Positions 46,292-53,965 of a stretch of 64,000 nt of DNA are shown one piece after another. Origin of the DNA: Pelagibacteraceae bacterium AG-410-N23 (lineage in GTDB: Bacteria > Pseudomonadota > Alphaproteobacteria > Pelagibacterales > Pelagibacteraceae); assembly GCA_003215055.1 (NCBI GenBank), contig QCKW01000002.1:37501-101500 (forward strand), in the 5' to 3' direction. Both the position numbers and the translations under genes were made by a program. The notes beneath the pieces are model-generated. The model was given only the letters and a program-made list of their open reading frames with translations. It did not search any database and had not been told where the DNA came from. Every line of letters starts with the position of its first letter. Position 1 is the first letter of the stretch.

Positions 46292-47038
46292 ATGCCATTG
46301 GTAAGTATCATAATGCCTTATTATAAAAAGGACCTTTATGTAGAAAAAACAATTGAGTCTATAATAGATCAATCTCATAAAGAGCTCGAGATAATTATTA
46401 TCGATGATGAATTAAGCAAAAATAGTAATGAAGTTCTTAAAAAAATCCAAAAAAAAGATCAAAGAATTAAAATTTTTTTTAATGAACAAAACTTAGGAGC
46501 TGGAGAGTCAAGAAATAAAGGTATAAGTTTTGCCCAAGGTGAATATGTTGCTTTTTGTGATTGTGATGATTTGTGGAATAAATATAAATTAGAAGAACAA
46601 CTAAAGTTTATGAAAGATTTAAGAATAGATTTTAGTTATACATCTTATGAAATAATCGACAAAAATAGTAATATAATTGGTTTTAGGGATGCATCATATG
46701 ACACTTCTTTTAAAAGCCTTTTATTATCCTGTGATATAGGTTTATCTACAGTAGTTTTAAAAAAAAGATTTTTTGATAATCAAAATTATTTTTTTCCAAA
46801 AATAAAAACAAAAGAGGATTTTGTAGTTTGGCTTAAATTACTAAAAGATGGAGTGGAAATGAAAGGTCTTGATAAGAAACTTACTTCCTGGAGAAAATTA
46901 AATGACTCATTGTCATCATCTTCATTACAAAAAATTTTTGATGGTTATAAAGTATATAGATATTATTTAAAATTTAATATAATTAAATCATTTATGTATT
47001 TATTTCTATTATCAATTAATTATCTTATTAAAAGATAA
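46292..47038 (+). CDS. Glycosyltransferase family 2
   Basis: 248 residues. PLVSIIMPYYKKDLYVEKTIESI and IIIIDDELSKNS are the GT2 nucleotide-binding strands; NLGAGESRNKGISFAQGEYVAFCDCDDLW (residues about 70-98) contains the acidic CDCDD site; EDFVVWLKLL near residue 171 is the catalytic base region of WcaA/WbbD-type enzymes. The C-terminal 20 residues are hydrophobic. It is followed 2 bases later by the WecA-like gene, so it may add the second sugar. Confidence 0.88.
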   Translation: MPLVSIIMPYYKKDLYVEKTIESIIDQSHKELEIIIIDDELSKNSNEVLKKIQKKDQRIKIFFNEQNLGAGESRNKGISFAQGEYVAFCDCDDLWNKYKLEEQLKFMKDLRIDFSYTSYEIIDKNSNIIGFRDASYDTSFKSLLLSCDIGLSTVVLKKRFFDNQNYFFPKIKTKEDFVVWLKLLKDGVEMKGLDKKLTSWRKLNDSLSSSSLQKIFDGYKVYRYYLKFNIIKSFMYLFLLSINYLIKR

Positions 47039-47040
47039 AC

Positions 47041-48063
47041 ATGAATTTTATTTTTTACTCTATATTGCTTTTTTTTTGTTTGTTTTTTTTAAATAAGTTT
47101 TTACTTAATAAAGATATACTTTTAAGTGAAACAGGAGATAATCATCAGAAATATGCATCAAAAAATAAGGTTCCTCTTACAGGTGGAATTTTAGTTTTTT
47201 TTTCTTTTCTATTTTTTTTAGAAGAAAATAATTTTAATTTAATTTTATTTTTTCTTTTAATTTTAATTTTAGGAATTCTTTCTGATTTGAAATTGATAAA
47301 ATCCGCATCTAAAAGACTTTTGTATCAAGCAATAATTGTAATATTTTTTGTGGTTTTACAAGACATTACAATTGAAAATACAAGAGTTAATTTATTAGAT
47401 AATTTTTTAGATTTTCAGATTTTTAATTATTTATTTGTTTGTTTTTGTATTTTAATTGTAATGAATGGTTCAAATTTTTTTGATGGTTTAAATACATTAA
47501 ATGTTGGGTATTATTTTTTGATTTGTTTGATATTGTTTTATTTGAATATAGACGAGCAGTTATTAACCGATCACCAATTAGAAAAAAACTTATTGGTAAC
47601 TTTAATTGGACTTTATTTTTTTAATTTATTTAATAAAGTTTTTATGGGTGACTCGGGCTCAATTTTATTAGGTTTCATATTTTCAACCTTTCTAATTCAA
47701 ATTTATTATTTAAATCAGTATTTATCCCCTTTTTTTATAATCCTTCTTTTATGGTATCCTAGTTTTGAAACATTGTTTTCCATGATAAGAAAATATGCTT
47801 TTGGAAAATCACCACTCAAACCAGACTCTAAACATTTACACCAATTAATTTTTTATTATGTAAAAAAAAAAATTATTAATAAAACAATTTATGCAAATAT
47901 ATTGACGGCCAATATATTAAATTTATATAATCTAGTTATTTTTTGTATTGCTTTAAATTTTAAAACTAATACACAAATACAGATTTTATTAATTTTATTG
48001 AATTTAATTGTTTATACAGTTATTTATTTAAAGATGTTTGAATTCAGATTTAAGAAAAAATGA
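47041..48063 (+). CDS. WecA/MraY-family undecaprenyl-phosphate glycosyl-1-phosphate transferase
   Basis: 340 residues with about ten membrane segments. Conserved cytoplasmic loops are present: KVPLTGGILVF near residue 45, LGILSDLKLIKS with the metal aspartate, NGSNFFDGLNTLN near residue 141, VFMGDSGSILLG near residue 201, and a final HLHQL histidine loop. These define WecA-type enzymes that start lipid-linked glycans by moving a HexNAc-1-phosphate to undecaprenyl phosphate at the inner membrane. It is 2 bases after a GT2 gene and overlaps gmd by 4 bases. Which UDP-HexNAc is used is not decided. Confidence 0.9.
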   Translation: MNFIFYSILLFFCLFFLNKFLLNKDILLSETGDNHQKYASKNKVPLTGGILVFFSFLFFLEENNFNLILFFLLILILGILSDLKLIKSASKRLLYQAIIVIFFVVLQDITIENTRVNLLDNFLDFQIFNYLFVCFCILIVMNGSNFFDGLNTLNVGYYFLICLILFYLNIDEQLLTDHQLEKNLLVTLIGLYFFNLFNKVFMGDSGSILLGFIFSTFLIQIYYLNQYLSPFFIILLLWYPSFETLFSMIRKYAFGKSPLKPDSKHLHQLIFYYVKKKIINKTIYANILTANILNLYNLVIFCIALNFKTNTQIQILLILLNLIVYTVIYLKMFEFRFKKK

Positions 48064-49106
48064 AAAAAAAAATTGCTTTAATTTTCGGTGTGACAGGTCA
48101 AGATGGATCTTATCTAGCAGAATTATTAATTAAAAAGGGATATTTTGTTCATGGGGTTAAAAGAAGATCATCATCATTTAATACAGGAAGAATAGACCAC
48201 ATTTATCAAGATCCTTTTGAAAATAAGAGAAATTTTTTTTTACATTATGGAGATATTACAGATGCAATTTCAGTATCAAGCTTAATAAAAAGAATAAAAC
48301 CTACAGAAATATATAATCTTGCTGCACAATCACATGTTTCTGTTTCTTTTGAAGTTCCTGAGTATACCGCAAATGCGGATGCAGTTGGTGCTCTGAGAAT
48401 TCTTGAAGCTATAAAATTTCACGGTTTTGAAAAAAAAACTAAATTTTATCAAGCTGGAACCTCAGAAATGTTTGGAAAAGTTAAAGAGACTCCTCAAAAC
48501 GAAAAAACACCATTTTATCCAAGAAGTCCTTATGGTGTAGCCAAAGTCTATGCACACTGGATTACTGTAAATTATAGAGAAGCATATAACATCTTTGCAT
48601 GTAATGGAATATTATTCAATCACGAAAGTCCTGTGAGAGGAGAAACATTTGTTACAAGAAAAATTGTTTTAGGTTTATGTAAAATTAAATTAAAAAAACA
48701 AAAAACTTTATATCTTGGAAACTTATATGCTAAAAGAGACTGGGGTCATGCTAAAGATTATGTTGAGGCAATGTGGAAAATGCTTCAAAAATCAAAACCT
48801 AATGATTATGTAATTTCTACTGGTAAACAATATACCGTAAAATATTTTATAAATTTGGTTTTAAAAGAATTGGATATTAAATTTTTTTGGAAAGGAAAAG
48901 GAATAAAAGAGAAATGTTTTGATGAGAGTGGTAAATGTATAATTGCATGTAGTAAAGAATATTTTAGACCTTTAGAGGTTGATACACTTTTAGGAGATTC
49001 AAAGAAAGCTAAAAAGGAATTAAATTGGAAGCCAAAAACATCAGTAAAATTATTAGTAAAAGAGATGGTAGATTTCGATTTGAATAACCTCATCAATGAT
49101 AAATAA
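48060..49106 (+). CDS. gmd: GDP-mannose 4,6-dehydratase
   Basis: 348 residues, normal for Gmd. The NADP loop is ALIFGVTGQDGSYLAELL (residues 5-22); RRSSSFNTGRIDHIY is a Gmd-specific stretch; AAQSHVSVSFEVP and YQAGTSEMFGKVKETPQ carry the catalytic Thr/Glu, and PRSPYGVAKVYAHW the YxxxK. It converts GDP-D-mannose to GDP-4-keto-6-deoxymannose. It overlaps the WecA-like gene by 4 bases and fcl by 11 bases. Together with fcl it supplies GDP-L-fucose. Confidence 0.96.
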   Translation: MKKKIALIFGVTGQDGSYLAELLIKKGYFVHGVKRRSSSFNTGRIDHIYQDPFENKRNFFLHYGDITDAISVSSLIKRIKPTEIYNLAAQSHVSVSFEVPEYTANADAVGALRILEAIKFHGFEKKTKFYQAGTSEMFGKVKETPQNEKTPFYPRSPYGVAKVYAHWITVNYREAYNIFACNGILFNHESPVRGETFVTRKIVLGLCKIKLKKQKTLYLGNLYAKRDWGHAKDYVEAMWKMLQKSKPNDYVISTGKQYTVKYFINLVLKELDIKFFWKGKGIKEKCFDESGKCIIACSKEYFRPLEVDTLLGDSKKAKKELNWKPKTSVKLLVKEMVDFDLNNLINDK

Positions 49107-50034
49107 AAATTCGAAAATCTTTGTAGCTGGTCATAACGGATTAGTGGGCAGTGCAATAGTGAGGAAGTTGAAAAAAAAAGGTTATAGGAAAATTATAACA
49201 GTTAATAGATCAAAATTAGATTTAACAAATCAATCTAAAGTACTCAATTTTTTAAAATCAAAAAAACCAGATTTCATATTCATAGCAGCAGCAAAAGTAG
49301 GTGGTATATATTCAAACAATAAATATAAAGCAGAATTCATTTATAGCAATCTTTGCATACAAAATAATTTAATTCACTCTGCATATAAATGTAATATTAA
49401 AAATCTAATTTTTCTTGGTTCAAGTTGTGTTTACCCTAAATTTTGCAAACAACCCATAAAAGAAAAATACTTATTAAATGGTGAGTTAGAGAAAACTAAT
49501 GAACCTTACGCAATTGCTAAAATTGCAGGTATTAAGATGTGTGAAAGCTACAATTATCAATATAAGACAAACTACAAATGTTTGATGCCAACAAATACTT
49601 TTGGCCCAAATGATAATTATGATTTATTAAATTCTCATTTTTTTCCAGCACTGTTAAAAAAAATTCATCAAGCAAAAAAATACAAAAAAAAATCTGTTGA
49701 AGTTTGGGGTGATGGTTCCCCTAAAAGAGAATTAATCTATGTTGATGATGTTGCTGATGCTTGTGTTTATTTTATGAAAAAAAAGATAAAGGATACAATT
49801 ATTAATATTGGAACAGGTAAGGACTATTCAATAAAATTCTATGTAAGTTTAATTAATAATATAATTTTACCAAATAATAGAATAAGAATAAAATACGATA
49901 AAACTAAGCCCAATGGAACGCCAAGAAAAGTTTTGAGTGTAAATTTAGCTAAAAAATATGGGTGGGTAGCTAAGACAAATATCGAAAATGGTATAAGAAT
50001 TACTTATAAAGATTATTTGAAAAAAAAAAATTAA
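49096..50034 (+). CDS. fcl: GDP-L-fucose synthase
   Basis: 312 residues, typical. FVAGHNGLVGSAIVRKL is the NADP loop; FLGSSCVYPKFCKQPIKE and YAIAKIAGIKMCESY contain the Ser and YxxxK catalytic residues plus the Cys seen in Fcl; RELIYVDDVADA and NIGTGKDYSIK follow. It epimerises and reduces GDP-4-keto-6-deoxymannose to GDP-L-fucose. It overlaps gmd by 11 bases and is the last island gene, ending 46 bases before the 5S rRNA. Confidence 0.95.
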   Translation: MINKNSKIFVAGHNGLVGSAIVRKLKKKGYRKIITVNRSKLDLTNQSKVLNFLKSKKPDFIFIAAAKVGGIYSNNKYKAEFIYSNLCIQNNLIHSAYKCNIKNLIFLGSSCVYPKFCKQPIKEKYLLNGELEKTNEPYAIAKIAGIKMCESYNYQYKTNYKCLMPTNTFGPNDNYDLLNSHFFPALLKKIHQAKKYKKKSVEVWGDGSPKRELIYVDDVADACVYFMKKKIKDTIINIGTGKDYSIKFYVSLINNIILPNNRIRIKYDKTKPNGTPRKVLSVNLAKKYGWVAKTNIENGIRITYKDYLKKKN

Positions 50035-50046
50035 TTACCTTTTAGC

Positions 50047-50074
50047 TTTACAACATTAAAATTATTGATATAAA
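50047..50074 (+). promoter_or_regulatory. Candidate dedicated promoter of the isolated 5S rRNA
   Basis: A -35-like TTTACA (50047-50052), a 16-base spacer and a -10 TATAAA (50069-50074) lie just before the 5S gene. The expected start, about 7 bases after the -10, falls on the mature 5' end of the 5S rRNA. This is a match by eye; the AT-rich background makes -10-like words common, but the position is exactly what an isolated rRNA gene would need. Confidence 0.55.
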
Positions 50075-50080
50075 TCTTTC

Positions 50081-50194
50081 GCCGGTGATTATAGCGAAGG
50101 TGTTATACCCGATCCCATTCCGAACTCGGAAGTCAAGCCCTTCTGCGCTGATGGTACTTTGTCTTAAGGCATGGAAGAGTAAGTCGTTGCCGGC
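50081..50194 (+). rRNA. rrf: 5S ribosomal RNA
   Basis: About 114 bases, far more GC-rich than the flanks. Terminal stem GCCGG (50081-50085) pairs with CCGGC (50190-50194). The conserved CCCGATCCCATTCCGAACTCGG run and the GATGGTACT and GTCTTAAG segments of alphaproteobacterial 5S are all present. No 23S or 16S rRNA lies within 50 kb upstream in this window, so the gene is split from the rest of the operon. The gene rpmJ starts only 10 bases downstream. Confidence 0.95.
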
Positions 50195-50204
50195 TTTAAA
50201 AATT

Positions 50205-50330
50205 ATGAAAATAAAAAGTTCTTTAAAATCCCTAAAAAAAAGAGATCTAAACTCAAAATTAGTTAGAAGAAGAGGTAGGGTATATATTATTAATAAAACT
50301 AATCCTAAATTTAAAGCAAGACAAAAGTAA
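50205..50330 (+). CDS. rpmJ: Ribosomal protein bL36
   Basis: 41 residues from the ATG at 50205: begins [14 protein letters not shown] and ends [16 protein letters not shown], with [12 protein letters not shown]. This is the short L36 form of proteobacteria in which the zinc-binding cysteines are lost. A longer in-frame reading from 50085 would translate the 5S rRNA and is not real. Only 10 bases separate the 5S 3' end from this ATG, so there is no room for a separate leader; the message must come from readthrough past 5S or a promoter inside it. Confidence 0.93.
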   Translation: MKIKSSLKSLKKRDLNSKLVRRRGRVYIINKTNPKFKARQK

Positions 50331-50334
50331 TTTT

Positions 50335-50445
50335 ATGGATAATGAAAACCATAAAAATACCTGGAACAATTTTACTAAGTTTGTTCTGTGGGGAACTGTC
50401 GCTGTTGTATCTGTATTAGTTTTAATGGCAATTTTCTTATTGTAA
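50335..50445 (+). CDS. Small membrane peptide, cytochrome c oxidase aa3-type subunit IV
   Basis: 36 residues, below the length usually listed: MDNENHKNTWNNFTKFVLWG, then a single hydrophobic helix TVAVVSVLVLMAIFLL to the end. The His/Trp-rich polar head with one helix matches the bacterial aa3 oxidase subunit IV family (COX4_pro_2), which in alphaproteobacteria often lies just upstream of pntAA, as it does here. It starts 4 bases after rpmJ and ends 9 bases before pntAA. Confidence 0.8.
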   Translation: MDNENHKNTWNNFTKFVLWGTVAVVSVLVLMAIFLL

Positions 50446-50454
50446 AGTCCCCTA

Positions 50455-51543
50455 ATGAAAATCGGATCTATCTTAGAGAATCAATCAATTGAAAAAAGAA
50501 TAGCAATTACTCCTGAGGTAGTAAAAAAATATATCTCTTTAGGTTTTGAAATATGTTTAATTAAAAATTATGGAATTCACCTTGGAATAAATGATGAAAA
50601 TTATTTAAACGTAGGTGCAAAAATTTCAGAGGATGAAAAAGAAATATTAAAATCTTCAGATATAATAGTTCAACTTGGAATGCTATCTGACGAAAAAAGT
50701 TCTTTAATAAAAGAGAACCAAATAATAGTTGGAGTTTTAAATCCATATATTAATAAAGAAAAATTAGAAAACTTAGCTAAAAAAAAAATTAATCTTTTTT
50801 CATTAGAACTTCTTCCTAGAATAACTAGAGCGCAATCTATGGACATTTTATCGTCTCAAGCAAATTTGGCAGGGTATAAGGCGGTAATAGAGTCATTTGC
50901 GAACTTTGAGAAAGCAGTACCAATGATGATGACTGCAGCAGGAACAGTACCAGCTGCAAAAGTTTTAGTCGTTGGAGCTGGTGTTGCAGGATTACAAGCA
51001 ATCGCAACAGCTAAAAGAATGGGTGCAATTGTTTTTGCAACAGATGTGAGGATGGCATCTAAAGAACAAGTTGAGAGCTTAGGTGGAAAATTCCTTACTG
51101 TTGAAGGTTCAGAAAATCTTGAGACTGAGGGAGGTTATGCAAAAGAAGCTTCTGAAGATTTCAAAAAAAAACAAGAAGATCTATTGTCTGAAACTTTAAA
51201 AAAAATTGATATAGTAGTCTGTACAGCTCTTATTCCTGGAAAAAAAGCTCCATTAATTATTAAAGAAGAAATGATTAAAAATATGCAATCAGGTTCAATA
51301 ATTTATGACTTAGCAGCTGTACAAGGAGGCAATACTGCTTTTACGCAAGCAGATAAAATTATCGAAAAAAATGGAGTAAAAATAATGGGAGAGAGCAATA
51401 TTCTTAACAAATTGCCTATTTCTGCCTCTAGTCTATATGCAAAAAATATGTTTAATTTTGTTGATAATTTATACGATAAACAAAACAAAAAAATTAACAT
51501 TAAATTAGAAGATGAAATAATAGAAAAAACATTAATTAAATAA
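50455..51543 (+). CDS. pntAA: NAD(P) transhydrogenase subunit alpha part 1 (NAD-binding dI)
   Basis: 362 residues, the split-type alpha-1 subunit. Start MKIGSILENQSIEKRIAITP; the AlaDH/PNT N-terminal domain covers residues 1-140; the NAD fold has VLVVGAGVAGLQAIATAKRMGA near residue 171, and IIYDLAAVQGGNTA near residue 282. The enzyme couples hydride transfer from NADH to NADP+ with inward proton flow, giving NADPH. It is followed by the membrane alpha-2 and beta subunits in the same operon (gaps of 4 and minus 1 base). Confidence 0.95.
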   Translation: MKIGSILENQSIEKRIAITPEVVKKYISLGFEICLIKNYGIHLGINDENYLNVGAKISEDEKEILKSSDIIVQLGMLSDEKSSLIKENQIIVGVLNPYINKEKLENLAKKKINLFSLELLPRITRAQSMDILSSQANLAGYKAVIESFANFEKAVPMMMTAAGTVPAAKVLVVGAGVAGLQAIATAKRMGAIVFATDVRMASKEQVESLGGKFLTVEGSENLETEGGYAKEASEDFKKKQEDLLSETLKKIDIVVCTALIPGKKAPLIIKEEMIKNMQSGSIIYDLAAVQGGNTAFTQADKIIEKNGVKIMGESNILNKLPISASSLYAKNMFNFVDNLYDKQNKKINIKLEDEIIEKTLIK

Positions 51544-51547
51544 AATT

Positions 51548-51856
51548 ATGGAAATAGATCCTTTAATATTTAGATTAAGCATATTTATTCTTTCAATTTT
51601 TGTTGGATATTATGTTGTTTGGAGTGTTACCCCATCTCTCCACACTCCATTAATGTCTGTTACTAATGCAATCTCATCAGTTATTATTGTAGGAGCTATC
51701 ATCGCAGGATTATCAGGAAATTCTGAGACTATATTTAACACTTCAAGTATTTTTGGTTTTTTAGCTATAGCTTTAGCAGCAATTAATATTTTTGGAGGAT
51801 TTCTTGTTACTCAAAGAATGTTAGCAATGTACAAAAAAAAGAAAAAGGATAAATAA
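51548..51856 (+). CDS. pntAB: NAD(P) transhydrogenase subunit alpha part 2 (membrane)
   Basis: 102 residues with three hydrophobic helices. The middle carries PLMSVTNAISSVIIVGAIIAG and the C-terminal GFLAIALAAINIFGGFLVTQRM, both standard for PntAB, with a basic KKKKKDK tail. It forms the proton channel with the membrane part of PntB. It shares 1 base with pntB and follows pntAA by 4 bases. Confidence 0.94.
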   Translation: MEIDPLIFRLSIFILSIFVGYYVVWSVTPSLHTPLMSVTNAISSVIIVGAIIAGLSGNSETIFNTSSIFGFLAIALAAINIFGGFLVTQRMLAMYKKKKKDK

Positions 51857-53253
51857 TGATATCTTCAAATTTATCAGCAATTTTTTACTTAGTTTCAGGT
51901 GTTTTATTTATTCTTGCATTAAGAGGATTGTCTTCACCAGAAACATCAAGACAAGGCAATTTATTTGGAATTCTAGGGATGATAATTGCAATTACGGTAA
52001 CGTTTTTATCAATAGGCAATTTTTCTAGTGGTTTTATTTTTGTTTTAATATTTATATTAGTTGGGGGTTCAATAGGAGCATTTATAGCCTATAAAATACC
52101 AATGACAGCTATGCCAGAATTGGTTGCTGGATTCCATAGTTTAGTAGGGCTTGCAGCAGTCTTTGTTGCAATTTCTGCTTTTTTAAATCCTGAAGCATTT
52201 AATCTTGGAGTGTCAGGAAATATAAAACTTGGAAGTTTAATAGAAATGTCTATTGGAGCAGCAGTTGGGGCTATAACATTTTCTGGTTCTGTAATAGCTT
52301 TTTTAAAACTTCAAGGAATTATGTCTGGCTCACCAATTACATTTAAGGGCCAACATCCACTAAATGCAATAATTTTATTATCTATAATTGTTTTAATTTA
52401 TTTTCTATGCTCAACACAGTCTACAAATTTATTTTGGTTTTTATTAGCAACTTCATTTTTAATAGGTTTTCTTTTAATTATTCCAATTGGTGGGGCTGAT
52501 ATGCCAGTAGTAATTTCTATGCTTAATTCATATTCAGGTTGGGCAGCAGCAGGCATTGGTTTTACCTTGGAAAATACTGCTTTGATAATAACAGGTGCGC
52601 TTGTTGGTTCTTCTGGTGCAATTTTATCATATATAATGTGTAAAGGTATGAACCGTTCATTCTTTAATGTAATTTTAGGTGGGTTTGGAGCAACAGAAAA
52701 TACCTCAGGTTCTTCAACCAAAGAACAGAAACCAGTTAAAAGTGGAAATGCAGATGATGCGGCTTTTTTAATGAAAAATGCATCATCAGTTATAATTGTT
52801 CCAGGTTATGGAATGGCTGTGGCTCAAGCACAACACGCTTTAAGAGAAATGGTAGATACATTAAAGAAAAACGATATTAAAGTTTCTTATGCAATTCACC
52901 CGGTAGCTGGTAGAATGCCAGGTCACATGAATGTTTTATTGGCAGAAGCTAATGTTCCATATGATGAAGTATTTGAACTAGAGGAAATTAATAATGATTT
53001 TGCTAATGCTGATGTAGCTTTTGTAATTGGTGCAAATGATGTAACTAATCCTGTTGCAAAAACAGATCCTCAAAGTCCAATTTATGGTATGCCAGTTCTT
53101 GATGTTGAGAAATGCAAATCAGTGTTGTTTGTTAAAAGAAGTTTATCACCAGGGTATGCCGGTATTGATAATGATTTATTTTATAAAGAAAACACTTTAA
53201 TGTTATTCGCGGATGCAAAAAAAATGACTGAAGATATTACAAAGAATTTATAA
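51856..53253 (+). CDS. pntB: NAD(P) transhydrogenase subunit beta
   Basis: 465 residues, full length. The first 270 residues hold about nine membrane helices with PMTAMPELVAGFHSLVGLAAV; the cytoplasmic NADP domain follows: VPGYGMAVAQAQHAL (near residue 317), IHPVAGRMPGHMNVLLAEANVPYD, VIGANDVTNPVAKTD, and SLSPGYAGIDNDLFY. These are the standard dIII motifs. The gene completes the three-gene pnt operon; 6 bases later comes a transaldolase-family gene. Confidence 0.96.
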   Translation: MISSNLSAIFYLVSGVLFILALRGLSSPETSRQGNLFGILGMIIAITVTFLSIGNFSSGFIFVLIFILVGGSIGAFIAYKIPMTAMPELVAGFHSLVGLAAVFVAISAFLNPEAFNLGVSGNIKLGSLIEMSIGAAVGAITFSGSVIAFLKLQGIMSGSPITFKGQHPLNAIILLSIIVLIYFLCSTQSTNLFWFLLATSFLIGFLLIIPIGGADMPVVISMLNSYSGWAAAGIGFTLENTALIITGALVGSSGAILSYIMCKGMNRSFFNVILGGFGATENTSGSSTKEQKPVKSGNADDAAFLMKNASSVIIVPGYGMAVAQAQHALREMVDTLKKNDIKVSYAIHPVAGRMPGHMNVLLAEANVPYDEVFELEEINNDFANADVAFVIGANDVTNPVAKTDPQSPIYGMPVLDVEKCKSVLFVKRSLSPGYAGIDNDLFYKENTLMLFADAKKMTEDITKNL

Positions 53254-53259
53254 ACCATA

Positions 53260-53958
53260 ATGAAAATAAAAATTTTTTGTGATATCGCTGATTTAAATCT
53301 AATTAAAAGATTTAACAAAAAAAAAATTGTTAAAGGATTTACTACAAATCCCTCATTAATGAGAAAGGCTGGGGCAAAAGACTACAAATTATATTCTAAA
53401 CAAATACTTAAAGTATGTCGCAAAAAGCCAGTTTCACTGGAGGTATTTGCAGATGATAATAATTCTATGATTAAACAAGGAGTGACAATAAATACCTGGG
53501 GTAAAAATGTCTATGTTAAAGTCCCAGTAGTTAATTCAAAAAATCAATTCACAGGAAAAGTGATTAAAAAATTAAATGATCAAAATATAAAATTAAATAT
53601 TACAGCAGTTTATACCGCAAAACAGACCCAGAAAATTTTAAAACAAATAAATAAAAAAACAAAAGTGATAATCTCTATTTTTGCTGGAAGAGCAGGGGAT
53701 GTGGGCAAAGATCCTGTGCCTGAGTTTTTAAAAAGTATAAAAATGGCTAAAAGATTTAAAAATGTTGAAATTTTATGGGCTAGTGTAAGAGAGCCTTATA
53801 ATTTTATCCAAGCGAAACAATTGGGGTGTCATATTATAACAATACCTCCGTCAATTATTGATAAAATCCAGAAGTTTGGAAAGTCTTTTAATCAACTGAC
53901 TACAGAAACTGTTAAAGCATTTTTAATTGATAGTAGAAAATCCAAATTTAGAATTTAA
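53260..53958 (+). CDS. Transaldolase-family protein (Fsa/TalC-like, short form)
   Basis: 232 residues, close to the short fructose-6-phosphate aldolase/transaldolase type. KGFTTNPSLMRKAG near residue 26 is the TTNP phosphate motif; NVYVKVPVV near residue 84 holds the Schiff-base lysine; FAGRAGDVGKDP and ILWASVREPYNFIQA follow. It cleaves or transfers dihydroxyacetone units of sugar phosphates. It lies 6 bases after pntB, and its role in either the pentose phosphate pathway or an island sugar is not decided. It converges with a radical SAM gene across 7 bases. Confidence 0.82.
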   Translation: MKIKIFCDIADLNLIKRFNKKKIVKGFTTNPSLMRKAGAKDYKLYSKQILKVCRKKPVSLEVFADDNNSMIKQGVTINTWGKNVYVKVPVVNSKNQFTGKVIKKLNDQNIKLNITAVYTAKQTQKILKQINKKTKVIISIFAGRAGDVGKDPVPEFLKSIKMAKRFKNVEILWASVREPYNFIQAKQLGCHIITIPPSIIDKIQKFGKSFNQLTTETVKAFLIDSRKSKFRI

Positions 53959-53965
53959 ATAATAT

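Noticed and set aside
50085-50330. 81-codon open reading frame starting inside the 5S rRNA
   Set aside because: The first 40 codons are the 5S gene itself; the conserved L36 protein starts at the ATG at 50205.
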